From: Gloeocapsopsis dulcis
Lineage (GTDB): Bacteria; Cyanobacteriota; Cyanobacteriia; Cyanobacteriales; Chroococcidiopsidaceae
Assembly: GCF_032163395.1 (NCBI RefSeq)
Contig: NZ_CP119968.1
Location: 3,746,001-3,810,000, forward strand
Length of the DNA stretch: 64,000 bases
Direction: 5' to 3'
A program made the translations under genes and the position numbers. Every line of letters starts with the position of its first letter. Position 1 is the stretch's first letter. Positions 8,550-15,492 of this stretch are shown here, piece after piece. The notes under the pieces were generated by a model that was given only the letters and a program-made list of their open reading frames with translations, was not told the origin of the DNA and made no database searches.

Positions 8550-9064
8550 GGTTTTGCACAGTAGTAGAGAACATCTAGATTAAAAATATGGATTTGCTTT
8601 TCATACTGCAAGCCAGCTTTTTCTATTACTCTTCTTGATGCAAAATTATCAGGCAATGCCATAGCGATGAGTTTATCTAGATGAGCTACATTAAAACCAT
8701 ATGAAACTGCTGCTTGAGCTGCTTGCGTAGCAATTCCTCGCCCCCAATACGCCTTAGCAAGCCCGTAAAGAACCTCAACTTCATTAATTTCATCTAAATA
8801 GCGCAAACCACAATAGCCAATCATTTGAGATGATTCGTTTTCTATAATCGCCCAAACTCCGTATCCGCGCTGTTGCCAGTGCTCAATGAAAGATTTCAGC
8901 GATTTTTCGACATTTTCCTTTAAAATTGGGACTCCTCGGCTAGGAAGAAAGCGAGTCACTTCAGGATCAGCCCAAATTGCTGCAAGAGGATTCAAATCAC
9001 ATGATTGCAGTGATCGCATTATAAAACCGTCAAGCTGTAATGTAGGCTCGGCAGCAGTTTTCAT
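8546..9064 (-). CDS. GNAT family N-acetyltransferase (RimJ/RimL-like)
   Basis: 172 residues from ATG 9064; a TTG at 9091 would add nine residues and is less likely. Features of the family: MRSLQSCDLNPLAAIWADPEVTRFLP at the N-terminus, GVWAIIENESSQMIGYCGLRY, the acetyl-CoA pyrophosphate loop region LAKAYWGRGIATQAAQAA, and LIAMALPDNFASRRVIEKAGL, where N-x-S-R-V-x-E-K-x-G is the typical RimJ/RimL C-terminal motif. It is the first gene of a two-gene operon with the methyltransferase. The acceptor substrate is unknown. Confidence 0.88.
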   Translation of the reverse strand: MKTAAEPTLQLDGFIMRSLQSCDLNPLAAIWADPEVTRFLPSRGVPILKENVEKSLKSFIEHWQQRGYGVWAIIENESSQMIGYCGLRYLDEINEVEVLYGLAKAYWGRGIATQAAQAAVSYGFNVAHLDKLIAMALPDNFASRRVIEKAGLQYEKQIHIFNLDVLYYCAKP

Positions 9065-9245
9065 AACGACATTACTAGTCAGTAACCTCAACTTAGCACT
9101 GTCTCAACAAATTCTCTGACCATGAATACCAACAAATAGCTTTCAAGCACCGCCCTACAGATGACTCAAGCTACCTAACAGCAAGTTCAACTAGCTTCAT
9201 TTCAGTCGTTGGAGTAATTTTAGTATTACCTAGTTGTGCAAAATA

Positions 9246-10061
9246 CTAAATCTTCGTGCGGTCAGTCAAAATTTCATATCCGTTTTCAGTTACAAGTACT
9301 GTATGCTCAAATTGAGCAGCTAGAGACTTATCTATTGTGACTACAGTCCAACCATCTGATAAAGTACGGGTATGATTAGAATCAGCACTAACAATGGGTT
9401 CAATTGTCAATGTCATTCCTGCTCGGAGTTTCACATTTGGCATCTCACGAGTACGAAAGTTGAATACTGATGGTTCTTCGTGCATATGGCGACCAATGCC
9501 GTGTCCGGTATAGTTCTCAAGAATACTGAAGCCGTGTCTTTCTACACAGTCTTGAACAGCACCCGCAATATCCATTAAATAACTCCCAGCTTTTACTTGC
9601 TCAATTCCCTTGTAAAGTGCTTCCTGTGCAACCTGAATTAACTTTTTTGCTTGTGGGGATACCTTACCTAGGGCAATAGTGATACAAGAATCACCATGAA
9701 AGTTCTGATAGCAAGCTGCGGTATCAATCTTCAAGACATCTCCTGCTCGAATCACACGCTGATCGCTAGGAATACCATGCACAGCTTCGTGATTGATAGA
9801 AGCGCAAATGGAGCCAGGAAAACCGTGGTATCCTTTGAAACTTGATGTTGCGCCCATTTCCTGGATGCGCTTTTCTGCATAAGCATCTAAGTCAGCGGTT
9901 GTCATTCCAGGCTTCACAATTTGGGAAATTTCTTGTAGCACAGTGGCTACAATCGAACCAGCGTGACGCATGATTTCAATTTCTCGCTGGGACTTAACAC
10001 TAATACCGCGACTTTGGCGTTGAGCAACGGGCTGAATAAAGAGGCTGTTCAAGATATTCAT
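9246..10061 (-). CDS. map: Type I methionine aminopeptidase
   Basis: 271 residues from ATG. It removes the initiator methionine from nascent proteins. Metal ligands expected for the pita-bread fold are all visible: Asp113 (KIDTAA), Asp124 (FHGDSC), His187 (TGHGIGR), Glu221 (TIEPIV) and Glu252 (QFEHTVL); His95 in NHEAVHG is the conserved substrate-contacting histidine. The N-terminus is about 20 residues longer than the minimal enzyme, without an SH3-binding or zinc extension. No gene lies close on the same strand, so it is probably transcribed alone. Confidence 0.95.
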   Translation of the reverse strand: MNILNSLFIQPVAQRQSRGISVKSQREIEIMRHAGSIVATVLQEISQIVKPGMTTADLDAYAEKRIQEMGATSSFKGYHGFPGSICASINHEAVHGIPSDQRVIRAGDVLKIDTAACYQNFHGDSCITIALGKVSPQAKKLIQVAQEALYKGIEQVKAGSYLMDIAGAVQDCVERHGFSILENYTGHGIGRHMHEEPSVFNFRTREMPNVKLRAGMTLTIEPIVSADSNHTRTLSDGWTVVTIDKSLAAQFEHTVLVTENGYEILTDRTKI

Positions 10062-10191
10062 AGGGGATAAGTCAGATTTTACCTTAGCTATTGCATGCTA
10101 CATTAGCATAGCTTAGCTAAAAATAAGTTAAGAAAGCTTACTGCAAGGTGTTATAATTACTACTTACGTAACACATGAATTTAGTGTTGAA

Positions 10192-10374
10192 ATGGGTGGC
10201 AAAACTTTATTGTCTGGTGTAACGACATACATTTCACCTGAATCGAAAGCCGAGTTAGAAGCATGGGCACAAGAGGAAGAACGCTCCGTTTCCTGGCTTC
10301 TTGCCAAGCTGATCGAAAATAAACTTCAGGAAAGACGACAAAAATTATCCCTAGCCAAGAACGCAATCAACTAA
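10192..10374 (+). CDS. Small ribbon-helix-helix-like protein
   Basis: 60 residues from ATG. The TTYISPESKAELEAWAQEEERSVSWLLAKLIENKLQER stretch reads as one beta strand followed by two helices, the pattern of CopG/Arc-type ribbon-helix-helix DNA-binding proteins. The basic tail (RRQKLSLAKNAIN) would fit nucleic-acid contact. No partner toxin gene is adjacent, so an orphan antitoxin or a small regulator are both possible. It faces away from map. Confidence 0.7.
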   Translation: MGGKTLLSGVTTYISPESKAELEAWAQEEERSVSWLLAKLIENKLQERRQKLSLAKNAIN

Positions 10375-10508
10375 GATTAGCTACGCAAACTACGCTAATT
10401 TACACATTTTATGGTGTAGGCAATTAGGCCGCTTCTCTTCAACTCTAACTATGGCTTCTAGCCTTCTTGAGTACAATAGTAAGCAGAGTCAAAACTTACA
10501 ATAGCAAT

Positions 10509-10694
10509 ATGAACCCCGAAGCACTACGCGAACGAGTAGCTCAAGTCGTTAGTAAACGAGAAACCCTCTTACTATTATTAGAGCAACCAAATCTAGGAAT
10601 TTTAAGAACAGATGTCAATCAAGCATTGGAAGAAATGGATGACCTGATTGACGAATATCGCCGGACTTTTCCGAACGAGGCACAGTCTTTTTAA
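10509..10694 (+). CDS. Conserved small cyanobacterial protein of unknown function
   Basis: 61 residues from ATG 10509; the frame also opens at TTG 10467, which is a weaker start. The product is soluble, mostly helical by eye and acidic at the end (ALRERVAQVVSKRETLLLLLEQPNLG, then EEMDDLIDEYRRTFP). A rho-independent-like hairpin follows 26 bases after the stop. I do not recognise a named family. Confidence 0.65.
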   Translation: MNPEALRERVAQVVSKRETLLLLLEQPNLGILRTDVNQALEEMDDLIDEYRRTFPNEAQSF

Positions 10695-10719
10695 CTGAAA
10701 TTGAGTTTTTGATCCTAAA

Positions 10720-10762
10720 AAGCGCCAAATCAGTATTATGTACTGTAATATAATTGGCGCTT
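10720..10762 (+). terminator. Hairpin terminator after the small gene
   Basis: AAGCGCCAA (10720-10728) pairs with TTGGCGCTT (10754-10762), followed by AATTATTTT. It can end transcription from the small plus-strand gene, and its other strand may serve the minus-strand response regulator. Confidence 0.7.
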
Positions 10763-10809
10763 AATTATTTTGTGTGTTATTCCGTTGTGCTGTTAGTTGT
10801 TGACTCACC

Positions 10810-11211
10810 TTATTCAATGCTGCGGTTTCCCAACTGTCGTACTAAAGCAATTAGTTCTGGAGTAGATGTGTCTTTTCGACAAAAGGCATCCATATTGTTG
10901 AGTTGATTAGTTTCTCGCAACTTTGGTTCCTCTAGGGATGAGTAGGCAATAATTTGAGTCCCAGGGGCAATATTTTTGATTTGGTTAGAAGCACTCAATC
11001 CATCCATGATTGGCATTTGCAAGTCCAGAATGATCACGTCAGGATGGTGGCGTTGAACCATTTCTATTGCTTCTAAACCGTTGCTAGCTAAACCTACTAA
11101 CTCTATATTCTCTTGATTAGCTAACGCTAATTTGAGGCTAAAGCGAGTTAGTTCGTGATCATCAGCTACTAAGACGCGTAAGGTACCAGACTGGCAGGCC
11201 AAAGGTATCAT
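10810..11211 (-). CDS. Single-domain response regulator (CheY-like receiver)
   Basis: 133 residues from ATG, one receiver domain and nothing else. The acidic pocket is Asp17-Asp18 (VLVADDHE), the phospho-acceptor Asp63 lies in VIILDLQMP, a Ser of the AYSS segment takes the place of the conserved Thr/Ser, and the conserved lysine is in FCRKDTS. The sequence resembles the receiver half of NarL-type regulators (DDHELTRFSLKLAL), but the DNA-binding half is absent, so it should act by protein-protein contact. No histidine kinase is nearby. Confidence 0.88.
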   Translation of the reverse strand: MIPLACQSGTLRVLVADDHELTRFSLKLALANQENIELVGLASNGLEAIEMVQRHHPDVIILDLQMPIMDGLSASNQIKNIAPGTQIIAYSSLEEPKLRETNQLNNMDAFCRKDTSTPELIALVRQLGNRSIE

Positions 11212-11321
11212 CCAATAAAAAAAAATAACGACTTTTTAAATATTGAGTTCAGTGTATGGCATAGCAAGAGTCAATTCACTCTATCTGCTGGGTGAATCCT
11301 ATGGCACCGATAATTACAAAT

Positions 11322-11349
11322 ATAAACTTTATTTATAAATAAAGTTTAT
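11322..11349. repeat. 28-base perfect palindrome
   Basis: ATAAACTTTATTTA (11322-11335) is followed directly by its exact reverse complement (11336-11349), giving a 28-base palindrome without spacer. It sits about 110 bases upstream of the response regulator start and 150 bases outside the left end of the tRNA-Cys element. The rest of the 11212-11499 gap is AT-rich with no gene. Confidence 0.7.
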
Positions 11350-11499
11350 CGATTTAATTTTTTATAAAGGTTTATTGAATTATAGGTTCGCGTATCCACA
11401 CGTTAACTAGATATTGAATTCCAGCCGTACGTACCTCTCAATCAGCGATCGCAAATAAGTAGGAATATACCTGTCGTATAAATCTCATTATTTATTGAA

Positions 11500-11545
11500 A
11501 AGGCGGCACCCAGATTCGAACTGGGGGATAAAGGTTTTGCAGACC
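11500..11545 (-). repeat. Left attachment site: 3' half of tRNA-Cys
   Basis: 46 bases identical to 20577-20622, covering the anticodon region through the acceptor 3' strand of tRNA-Cys on the minus strand; similarity stops abruptly after GCAGACC. It lacks the 5' half and cannot make a tRNA. A shorter echo, GGTTTTGCAG, recurs at about 11580-11589. Confidence 0.9.
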
Positions 11546-11686
11546 GATGGGGGATGAGATAAAAGCATTAATTGGCAAGGGTTTTGCAGTCTCTCTTTTA
11601 AATCTTGCCTAAATTTTGACCTAAAATTACCGCTCAATCCGGCAGCAACTTTACATAAAACAAGCATTCATTACAAGCCATCTGAG

Positions 11687-12064
11687 CTAATAGTCTAAAA
11701 TTGCCCTAATAACACTCTTTATGTCTTTGTCGGCAGGACGTTTTGCAAACTGCTCGTGGCTATAAATCCACACGAGTTTTATGTTACAGGCAGTCGGATT
11801 GACTAAATACATCAATCTGATTTGCCCAGAAGCTCCTTTAGAAACCCTAAACTCCAGTTTGTGAAACGTCCATCCCTTAGGTAAATGAATTTTTCCAGGT
11901 AAGGGTTCATTACGGGAATTTTTTGGACACTGCTCTTCAATCAAATCTTCCAAAATTTCTGCAACAAGCTCAACAAAACCAGCTCCATGAACTTTTGCAA
12001 GCTTTTTGAAGGAACGTTTAAAATTTTCAGATTCTTCAATCGAGAAGGGAGTTGAGCCAGCCAC
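11687..12064 (-). CDS. RelE/ParE-like toxin candidate
   Basis: 125 residues from a GTG that overlaps the end of the upstream gene by 29 bases. The sequence (FKRSFKKLAKVHGAGFVELVAEILEDL, then LPKGWTFHKLEFRVSKGASGQIRLMYLV and IKLVWIYSHEQFAKRPADKDIKSVIRAIL) has the pattern of the RelE/ParE fold: a helical hairpin, a central sheet with basic residues and a C-terminal YxHExF-like segment. Such proteins are usually mRNA interferases or gyrase poisons. Paired with a Panacea-domain protein, it fits a PanAT-type toxin-antitoxin unit, which would stabilise the island. Catalytic residues cannot be assigned confidently. Confidence 0.7.
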   Translation of the reverse strand: MAGSTPFSIEESENFKRSFKKLAKVHGAGFVELVAEILEDLIEEQCPKNSRNEPLPGKIHLPKGWTFHKLEFRVSKGASGQIRLMYLVNPTACNIKLVWIYSHEQFAKRPADKDIKSVIRAILDY

Positions 12065-12623
12065 GCACTTCTCCTTTGTGAATGCGAGTTGAGGATTCCG
12101 AAGTCAAAGCATCCTCTAAAACTTTTGACATCACTGACTCATATGCAGGATTGTCACGCTCTATCACATCCAGCTTCTGATGTCCTAATGCTTTCATATC
12201 CTCAATCAGAATTGGCTCAGTTGACCTGGCGTCAGAAGGCAACCCTTTACGAGCTTTCTTCCAAGGAAACTCCACATGAGTCATATCACTAAGTAGATAA
12301 GCATGGTAACCACCGAAATTTTCCCAAACTTCTTCTAAAAGCTTCTTCGTCCCATCAGGAATCTGTAACAGGAAATCTATGCCTGGGATAGGTAATTGGT
12401 TAGCTTCAAACTCACTGTAAAACCTGTAAGCAGGAGGACATACAGGACCATATCGCCATGCTTGCATTTCGTCACCAAACAGTGGCTCATCGTATAACGC
12501 CAAATGCAGGCTATGTGCGTAATACAGAAGCTTTTGAACCTTCATATTGGTCATTTCAGCTTCTATACCATCCTCGTAAGCTCTCACAATGAAGTAGCGA
12601 GCCACATTGAGACAATCAATCAT
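12036..12623 (-). CDS. Panacea-domain (DUF4065/SocA-like) antitoxin
   Basis: 195 residues from ATG. The N-terminal two thirds carry the DUF4065 signature: VARYFIVRAYEDG, MTNMKVQKLLYYAHSLHLALYDEPLFGDEMQAWRYGPVCPPAYRFY, and further down HAYLLSDMTHVEFPWKKARKGL. This Panacea domain is known from SocA and from the PanA antitoxins, which pair with unrelated toxins. It precedes and overlaps the RelE-like gene, the antitoxin-first order expected for such operons. The C-terminal 40 residues (ESVMSKVLEDALTSESSTRIHKG) may be the partner-specific part. Confidence 0.85.
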   Translation of the reverse strand: MIDCLNVARYFIVRAYEDGIEAEMTNMKVQKLLYYAHSLHLALYDEPLFGDEMQAWRYGPVCPPAYRFYSEFEANQLPIPGIDFLLQIPDGTKKLLEEVWENFGGYHAYLLSDMTHVEFPWKKARKGLPSDARSTEPILIEDMKALGHQKLDVIERDNPAYESVMSKVLEDALTSESSTRIHKGEVRGWLNSLLD

Positions 12624-12867
12624 AGCTCAGACCCACAAACCAAAATAAGCTGTATATCGTAGCAGATTTCAAGGTAGGAGTACATATACTATTGTAGCCC
12701 ATCCTTAAGTATAGTACATATTTACTGTATTTATTGCAACATGAACGTAATAAAGCTTCTTACAATTCCTGTTTTTCTCAGTGGGTTGAGATGTCCCATC
12801 AAATCAAAACATCTGAATTGGCGCTCAGATATTCATGCAATTTCAAAGAATTTTTTGTAGGCAATTA
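12624..12867. promoter_or_regulatory. Upstream region of the Panacea/RelE-like operon
   Basis: About 240 AT-rich bases contain a direct repeat AGTACATAT (near 12679 and 12713) with TATACT/AGTATA elements between, directly upstream of the antitoxin start; this may be the autoregulatory operator. An ATG-initiated 39-codon frame at 12742 has no supporting features and was not called. Confidence 0.35.
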
Positions 12868-12928
12868 GGTCATCAGGGTCGTCAGAATTCATCAGAACCC
12901 TTATCTAAACTGAGTTACAGGTCGTCAG
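12868..12928 (+). repeat. Iteron-like 9-mers, cluster 1
   Basis: GGTCATCAG (12868-12876) and GGTCGTCAG (12877-12885) stand in exact tandem, and a third copy, GGTCGTCAG, is at 12920-12928, seven bases beyond the 3' end of the RHH gene. Partial ATCAG echoes lie between. The same motif recurs at 13534-13607 and, inverted, in the replication gene. Confidence 0.75.
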
Positions 12929-12934
12929 AACTAT

Positions 12935-13126
12935 TTATCCGTCTTTTTCCAGACGATCACTATTCTGATTGTTCATTGGTGAGGAAGGCTCTTTGTCCCT
13001 GATTGCATGGGTAAGCAAAAATGCGGCTAGGTTGCTTGTTGAGCGTCCTTCTCTTTCAGCTCGTTTACTTAATTCCTGATGAACATCTGGAGGCAACGAA
13101 ACAGTTATTCGCACTTTCTGACTCAT
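12935..13126 (-). CDS. Ribbon-helix-helix regulator of the element
   Basis: 63 residues from ATG 13126; the frame extends to 13174 but the conserved part begins at MSQKVRITVSLPPDVHQEL. This strand, then LSKRAEREGRSTSNLAAFLLTHAI, is a typical CopG/Arc ribbon-helix-helix domain that would bind DNA as a dimer. A 13-base perfect inverted repeat lies in the intergenic region towards the divergent gene at 13257, a likely operator for both. It could also serve in copy or maintenance control of the element. Confidence 0.82.
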   Translation of the reverse strand: MSQKVRITVSLPPDVHQELSKRAEREGRSTSNLAAFLLTHAIRDKEPSSPMNNQNSDRLEKDG

Positions 13127-13189
13127 CCTTCTGAAGACTGCATCACATAATACAAATGATAACTCTTTGTGCATTCCCTAACTATTTTT

Positions 13190-13238
13190 ATGCAATGTGA
13201 TGCATTTTGCATAAATCTATGCTAACATCACATTGCAT
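13190..13238. promoter_or_regulatory. Divergent operator with 13-base inverted repeat
   Basis: ATGCAATGTGATG (13190-13202) and CATCACATTGCAT (13226-13238) are exact reverse complements with a 23-base spacer containing another ATGCATTTTGCAT palindrome-like segment and TATGCT, a possible -10 for the plus-strand gene. Further TGCATCACAT and GATGCA echoes occur at about 13139 and 13244. The RHH protein encoded next door is the obvious candidate ligand. Confidence 0.65.
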
Positions 13239-13256
13239 AATTTGATGCAACTGAAT

Positions 13257-13508
13257 ATGCCAAAAAACCTAATGAGTTTGACGCTAGGTGCAATGGATGA
13301 ACTGAATTCAGTTATCCAATTGCAAGAGCTATTAGAAATCAGCATGGAACAAGCAGACGAATCACCAGAAAAAAGGTGGAAGCGAGTTGAGCTATTAACT
13401 GAAACCTATTTGGCTCAAGTAGAGCCATGCCTTGAAAACCTAGTATTGAAGCTAGAAAGGATTCGGCAGCAGCTTAGTGCTGACAAAATAAACGCTAGTA
13501 GTGACTAA
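13257..13508 (+). CDS. Unknown small helical protein of the element
   Basis: 83 residues from ATG 13257; in-frame ATG 13245 and TTG 13233 would extend it. The body is predicted helical by eye (MDELNSVIQLQELLEISMEQADESPEKRWKRVELLTETYLAQVEPCLENLVLKLERIRQQL), acidic and without a recognisable motif. It is transcribed divergently from the RHH gene across the inverted-repeat operator and is followed by the second iteron-like cluster. A regulatory or replication-accessory role is only a guess from position. Confidence 0.55.
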   Translation: MPKNLMSLTLGAMDELNSVIQLQELLEISMEQADESPEKRWKRVELLTETYLAQVEPCLENLVLKLERIRQQLSADKINASSD

Positions 13509-13533
13509 CTCGTTAAAGTTTTAGAGGAGTATA

Positions 13534-13607
13534 GGTCATCAGGGTCGTCAGAAAGCCAACATAACCATTGCTGTTATTGGGTTTCAGGTCGTCAGACAGG
13601 TCGTCAG
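13534..13607 (+). repeat. Iteron-like 9-mers, cluster 2
   Basis: GGTCATCAG (13534-13542) and GGTCGTCAG (13543-13551) in exact tandem repeat the arrangement of cluster 1. Two more GGTCGTCAG copies at 13587-13595 and 13599-13607 are 12 bases apart. The cluster occupies the 278-base non-coding gap between the genes at 13257 and 13787. Confidence 0.78.
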
Positions 13608-13786
13608 ACAGTCTTTTCTGAAGCTCTAGTGCTATCTTCCATCAAATCTAACTATAAGCAGCCTGGAATGCTTTGCAGAAGTGTTGTTATCGTGTTGTGT
13701 ACGATTGTGGACTACTTAACTAGTCCCCTATTTCATACGACTCGTGTAGAAATCTCGTGTAACCCTGGCAAAGGACATAACCACTT

Positions 13787-14026
13787 ATGGACGAAGAACA
13801 GATAATTCATCTGCAAGGTACTCAACAGGAATTGATGCAGTTGATTCCTCAACTGAAAATGATGTATCAACTGTTTAAACAGAATAACGATAGAGGTTTA
13901 TACACAATTCCGGTAACGACATTTCAGGATACTTACACCTTTGCGCCACAGATCAAATTAGTGTTCTATCAGTTGCTAGATGAGACTAAGAACGGTACCA
14001 CGAGTAACAGGCGAAATTACATATAG
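13787..14026 (+). CDS. Unknown protein of the element, first of an overlapping pair
   Basis: 79 residues from ATG, about 15 bases after a weak AAAGGA-like ribosome binding site. The sequence (MDEEQIIHLQGTQQELMQLIPQLKMMYQLFKQN, then TFQDTYTFAPQIKLVFYQLLDETKNG) is soluble and alternates helix and strand. It overlaps the next gene by 47 bases in another frame, suggesting coupled translation. No family recognised. Confidence 0.6.
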   Translation: MDEEQIIHLQGTQQELMQLIPQLKMMYQLFKQNNDRGLYTIPVTTFQDTYTFAPQIKLVFYQLLDETKNGTTSNRRNYI

Positions 14027-14474
14027 AGTAACGGGTGAGACTGAAGAGACGTTTACACCCGCTAACGCTAGGGTCAGAGCAGAAAGAATCAAAACATTAT
14101 TTACTCAGCCTGAATTATTTATATGGCAGAAAGGTAAGCAGATCGTGTCTTACTTAGATAAACGAAACGGATATGATTTCAGGCTGTATGTCAAGAACGA
14201 GGCTGAGGGTAGAAAGATAATTACTCAGGTCATGGCGATTGAAAATAAATCCCCTGATTGGAGTAATTTACGCATAAGTACCTCCAGTAAAACTTATCCA
14301 GAAATTACAGGAACTAAACGTATTTATGGTGAGCAACGTAGACTTCCTCGCCGTCGTCCTCTAGAGGATATTAAGTTTAGATATGCAGAGTTGCATCTAT
14401 GGGGCATGACTAAGCCAGTAACGCTAGTTGATACAACGGGTCAGCGTGGTAATTCCTTAGCCCACATTTTCTAA
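13980..14474 (+). CDS. Unknown basic protein of the element, second of the pair
   Basis: 164 residues from an ATG inside the preceding gene. The product is basic and strand-rich, with a clear tandem at the start (PRVTGEITYRVTGETEETFTPANARVRAERIKTLF), then LFIWQKGKQIVSYLDKRNGYDFRLYVKNEAEGRKIITQVMAIENKSPDW and RRLPRRRPLEDIKFRYAELHLWGMTKPVTLVDTTGQ. The composition would suit nucleic-acid binding, but there is no diagnostic motif. Function unknown. Confidence 0.62.
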   Translation: MRLRTVPRVTGEITYRVTGETEETFTPANARVRAERIKTLFTQPELFIWQKGKQIVSYLDKRNGYDFRLYVKNEAEGRKIITQVMAIENKSPDWSNLRISTSSKTYPEITGTKRIYGEQRRLPRRRPLEDIKFRYAELHLWGMTKPVTLVDTTGQRGNSLAHIF

Positions 14475-14603
14475 CTAAAGCTCAATATTTGCCTACGTTT
14501 ATCTGTCGTTTAACATCAAATTACTCAAGTAGTCTAAGTTTCCATTGATAACTTCGTTAGTCATCAGGTATTTCTACTGCTGACCTGTGCCGAATCTTGT
14601 AAA

Positions 14604-14627
14604 ACCCCATCCTACGAGGTATGGGGT
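14604..14627 (+). terminator. Hairpin after the overlapping pair
   Basis: ACCCCAT (14604-14610) pairs with ATGGGGT (14621-14627) over a 10-base loop, 130 bases after the stop and upstream of the next ORFs. There is no T-run, so it may be an attenuator or simple structured spacer. Confidence 0.4.
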
Positions 14628-14683
14628 AATAACTTCTACGGGTGTGTCTGCGCCCGCAATTTACAACGACTCCACTCTATCTC

Positions 14684-14920
14684 ATGAAAATTGATCCAGT
14701 GCTATCCGCTTTCATTTACGCAATAGCTGAGCTACCGCCTCGATCTTCTGCCATCGCGCTAAAAGATGACAAGCAAACACTGGTACGCCTGTTTAATTAC
14801 GGGCAGCCACAACTGGTTCGCACAAGCTTTAACGGGCTATCCTCAGCCCAGAGCCAAAAAAGAAGCAATCAAAAATGCGCGAGACTGTTTGCAGTTGCTC
14901 AACCAGCCAGAGTTTTTTGA
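14684..14920 (+). CDS. Possible small protein overlapping the next gene
   Basis: 78 residues from ATG 14684. The first 30 residues (MKIDPVLSAFIYAIAELPPR) look protein-like, but the second half is low in aromatic pattern and overlaps 155 bases of the next ORF in another frame. Either it is a short gene running into the next one, or the two are pieces of one gene split by a frameshift, or it is chance. Confidence 0.25.
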   Translation: MKIDPVLSAFIYAIAELPPRSSAIALKDDKQTLVRLFNYGQPQLVRTSFNGLSSAQSQKRSNQKCARLFAVAQPARVF

Positions 14921-15197
14921 TCAATTACATTTGGAGAGCCAAAGAGCGACGCATCGTTGCGCAATGGAACAACGATGTCCTTGTTTAACAACTTGGTTAG
15001 TTCTGCAAGCAGGCAAAATTGCCTCTCAAGATCCTAGCTTTGACAAACGTTTTTACCGCCCCTGTCTACGAGCGTTTAAAAGAATTGTGAGTGCAGCCAA
15101 TGAGCAACAGAATCTACAACTCGTATGGATTGACTCAAACCGTCAGCTTTTCATAACCAAGCAATCTCGGAAGCGATCGCCGTTAAGGAAAGAATAA
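14766..15197 (+). CDS. Unknown protein of the element (143 residues)
   Basis: ATG start within the preceding ORF. The protein is rich in aromatic and basic residues (HWYACLITGSHNWFAQALTGYPQPRAKKEAIKNARDCLQLL, FFDQLHLESQ, FDKRFYRPCLRAFKRIVSAANEQQNLQLVWIDSN) and has a plausible soluble fold. It lies upstream of the replication gene pair. I do not recognise the family; the pattern is sensible enough to call it coding. Confidence 0.5.
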   Translation: MTSKHWYACLITGSHNWFAQALTGYPQPRAKKEAIKNARDCLQLLNQPEFFDQLHLESQRATHRCAMEQRCPCLTTWLVLQAGKIASQDPSFDKRFYRPCLRAFKRIVSAANEQQNLQLVWIDSNRQLFITKQSRKRSPLRKE

Positions 15198-15281
15198 GTA
15201 TTTTTAGTCTCCAATTATGAAGATTTTCGATTTCTGCCGCCGAATTCGCACTTGAGCTTTTTTCGTTCTAATTTTGAATTA

Positions 15282-15424
15282 GCTCAGCTGAGCAACAAAT
15301 TAAAATAACTCAAAAGAAATGCCCAGATGCAGCCTCGTTAACGAGGTGCCTCATGAGATGCCTCAAAAATGCTTCCCTCATCAACAAATGCCCAACAACC
15401 AGGCAACAAATCAAAATAACTCAA
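15282..15424. repeat. Palindromes and direct repeats upstream of the replication genes
   Basis: This 295-base non-coding gap holds GCTCAGCTGAGC (15282-15293) and CCTCGTTAACGAGG (15333-15346), both perfect palindromes. It also has a 22-base direct repeat beginning GCAACAAAT and ending AAAATAACTCAA at 15292-15313 and 15403-15424 with one mismatch, plus repeated GATGC and CCTCA words. Such density just before a primase/helicase gene would suit an origin or a promoter with operators. Confidence 0.55.
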
Positions 15425-15492
15425 CTGTTAACTTAGCAAGTTTTGAGGCAATTGCGATCGGGGCATCTGGGTCAATTAGGAGACAAACCTAG

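Noticed and set aside
11500-11545. Possible second tRNA-Cys gene
   Set aside because: Only the 3' half is present; the 5' half and D-arm are missing, so it is an attachment-site duplicate.
12742-12861. 39-codon ATG frame upstream of the Panacea operon
   Set aside because: No ribosome binding site, motif or coupling; it overlaps a likely regulatory region.
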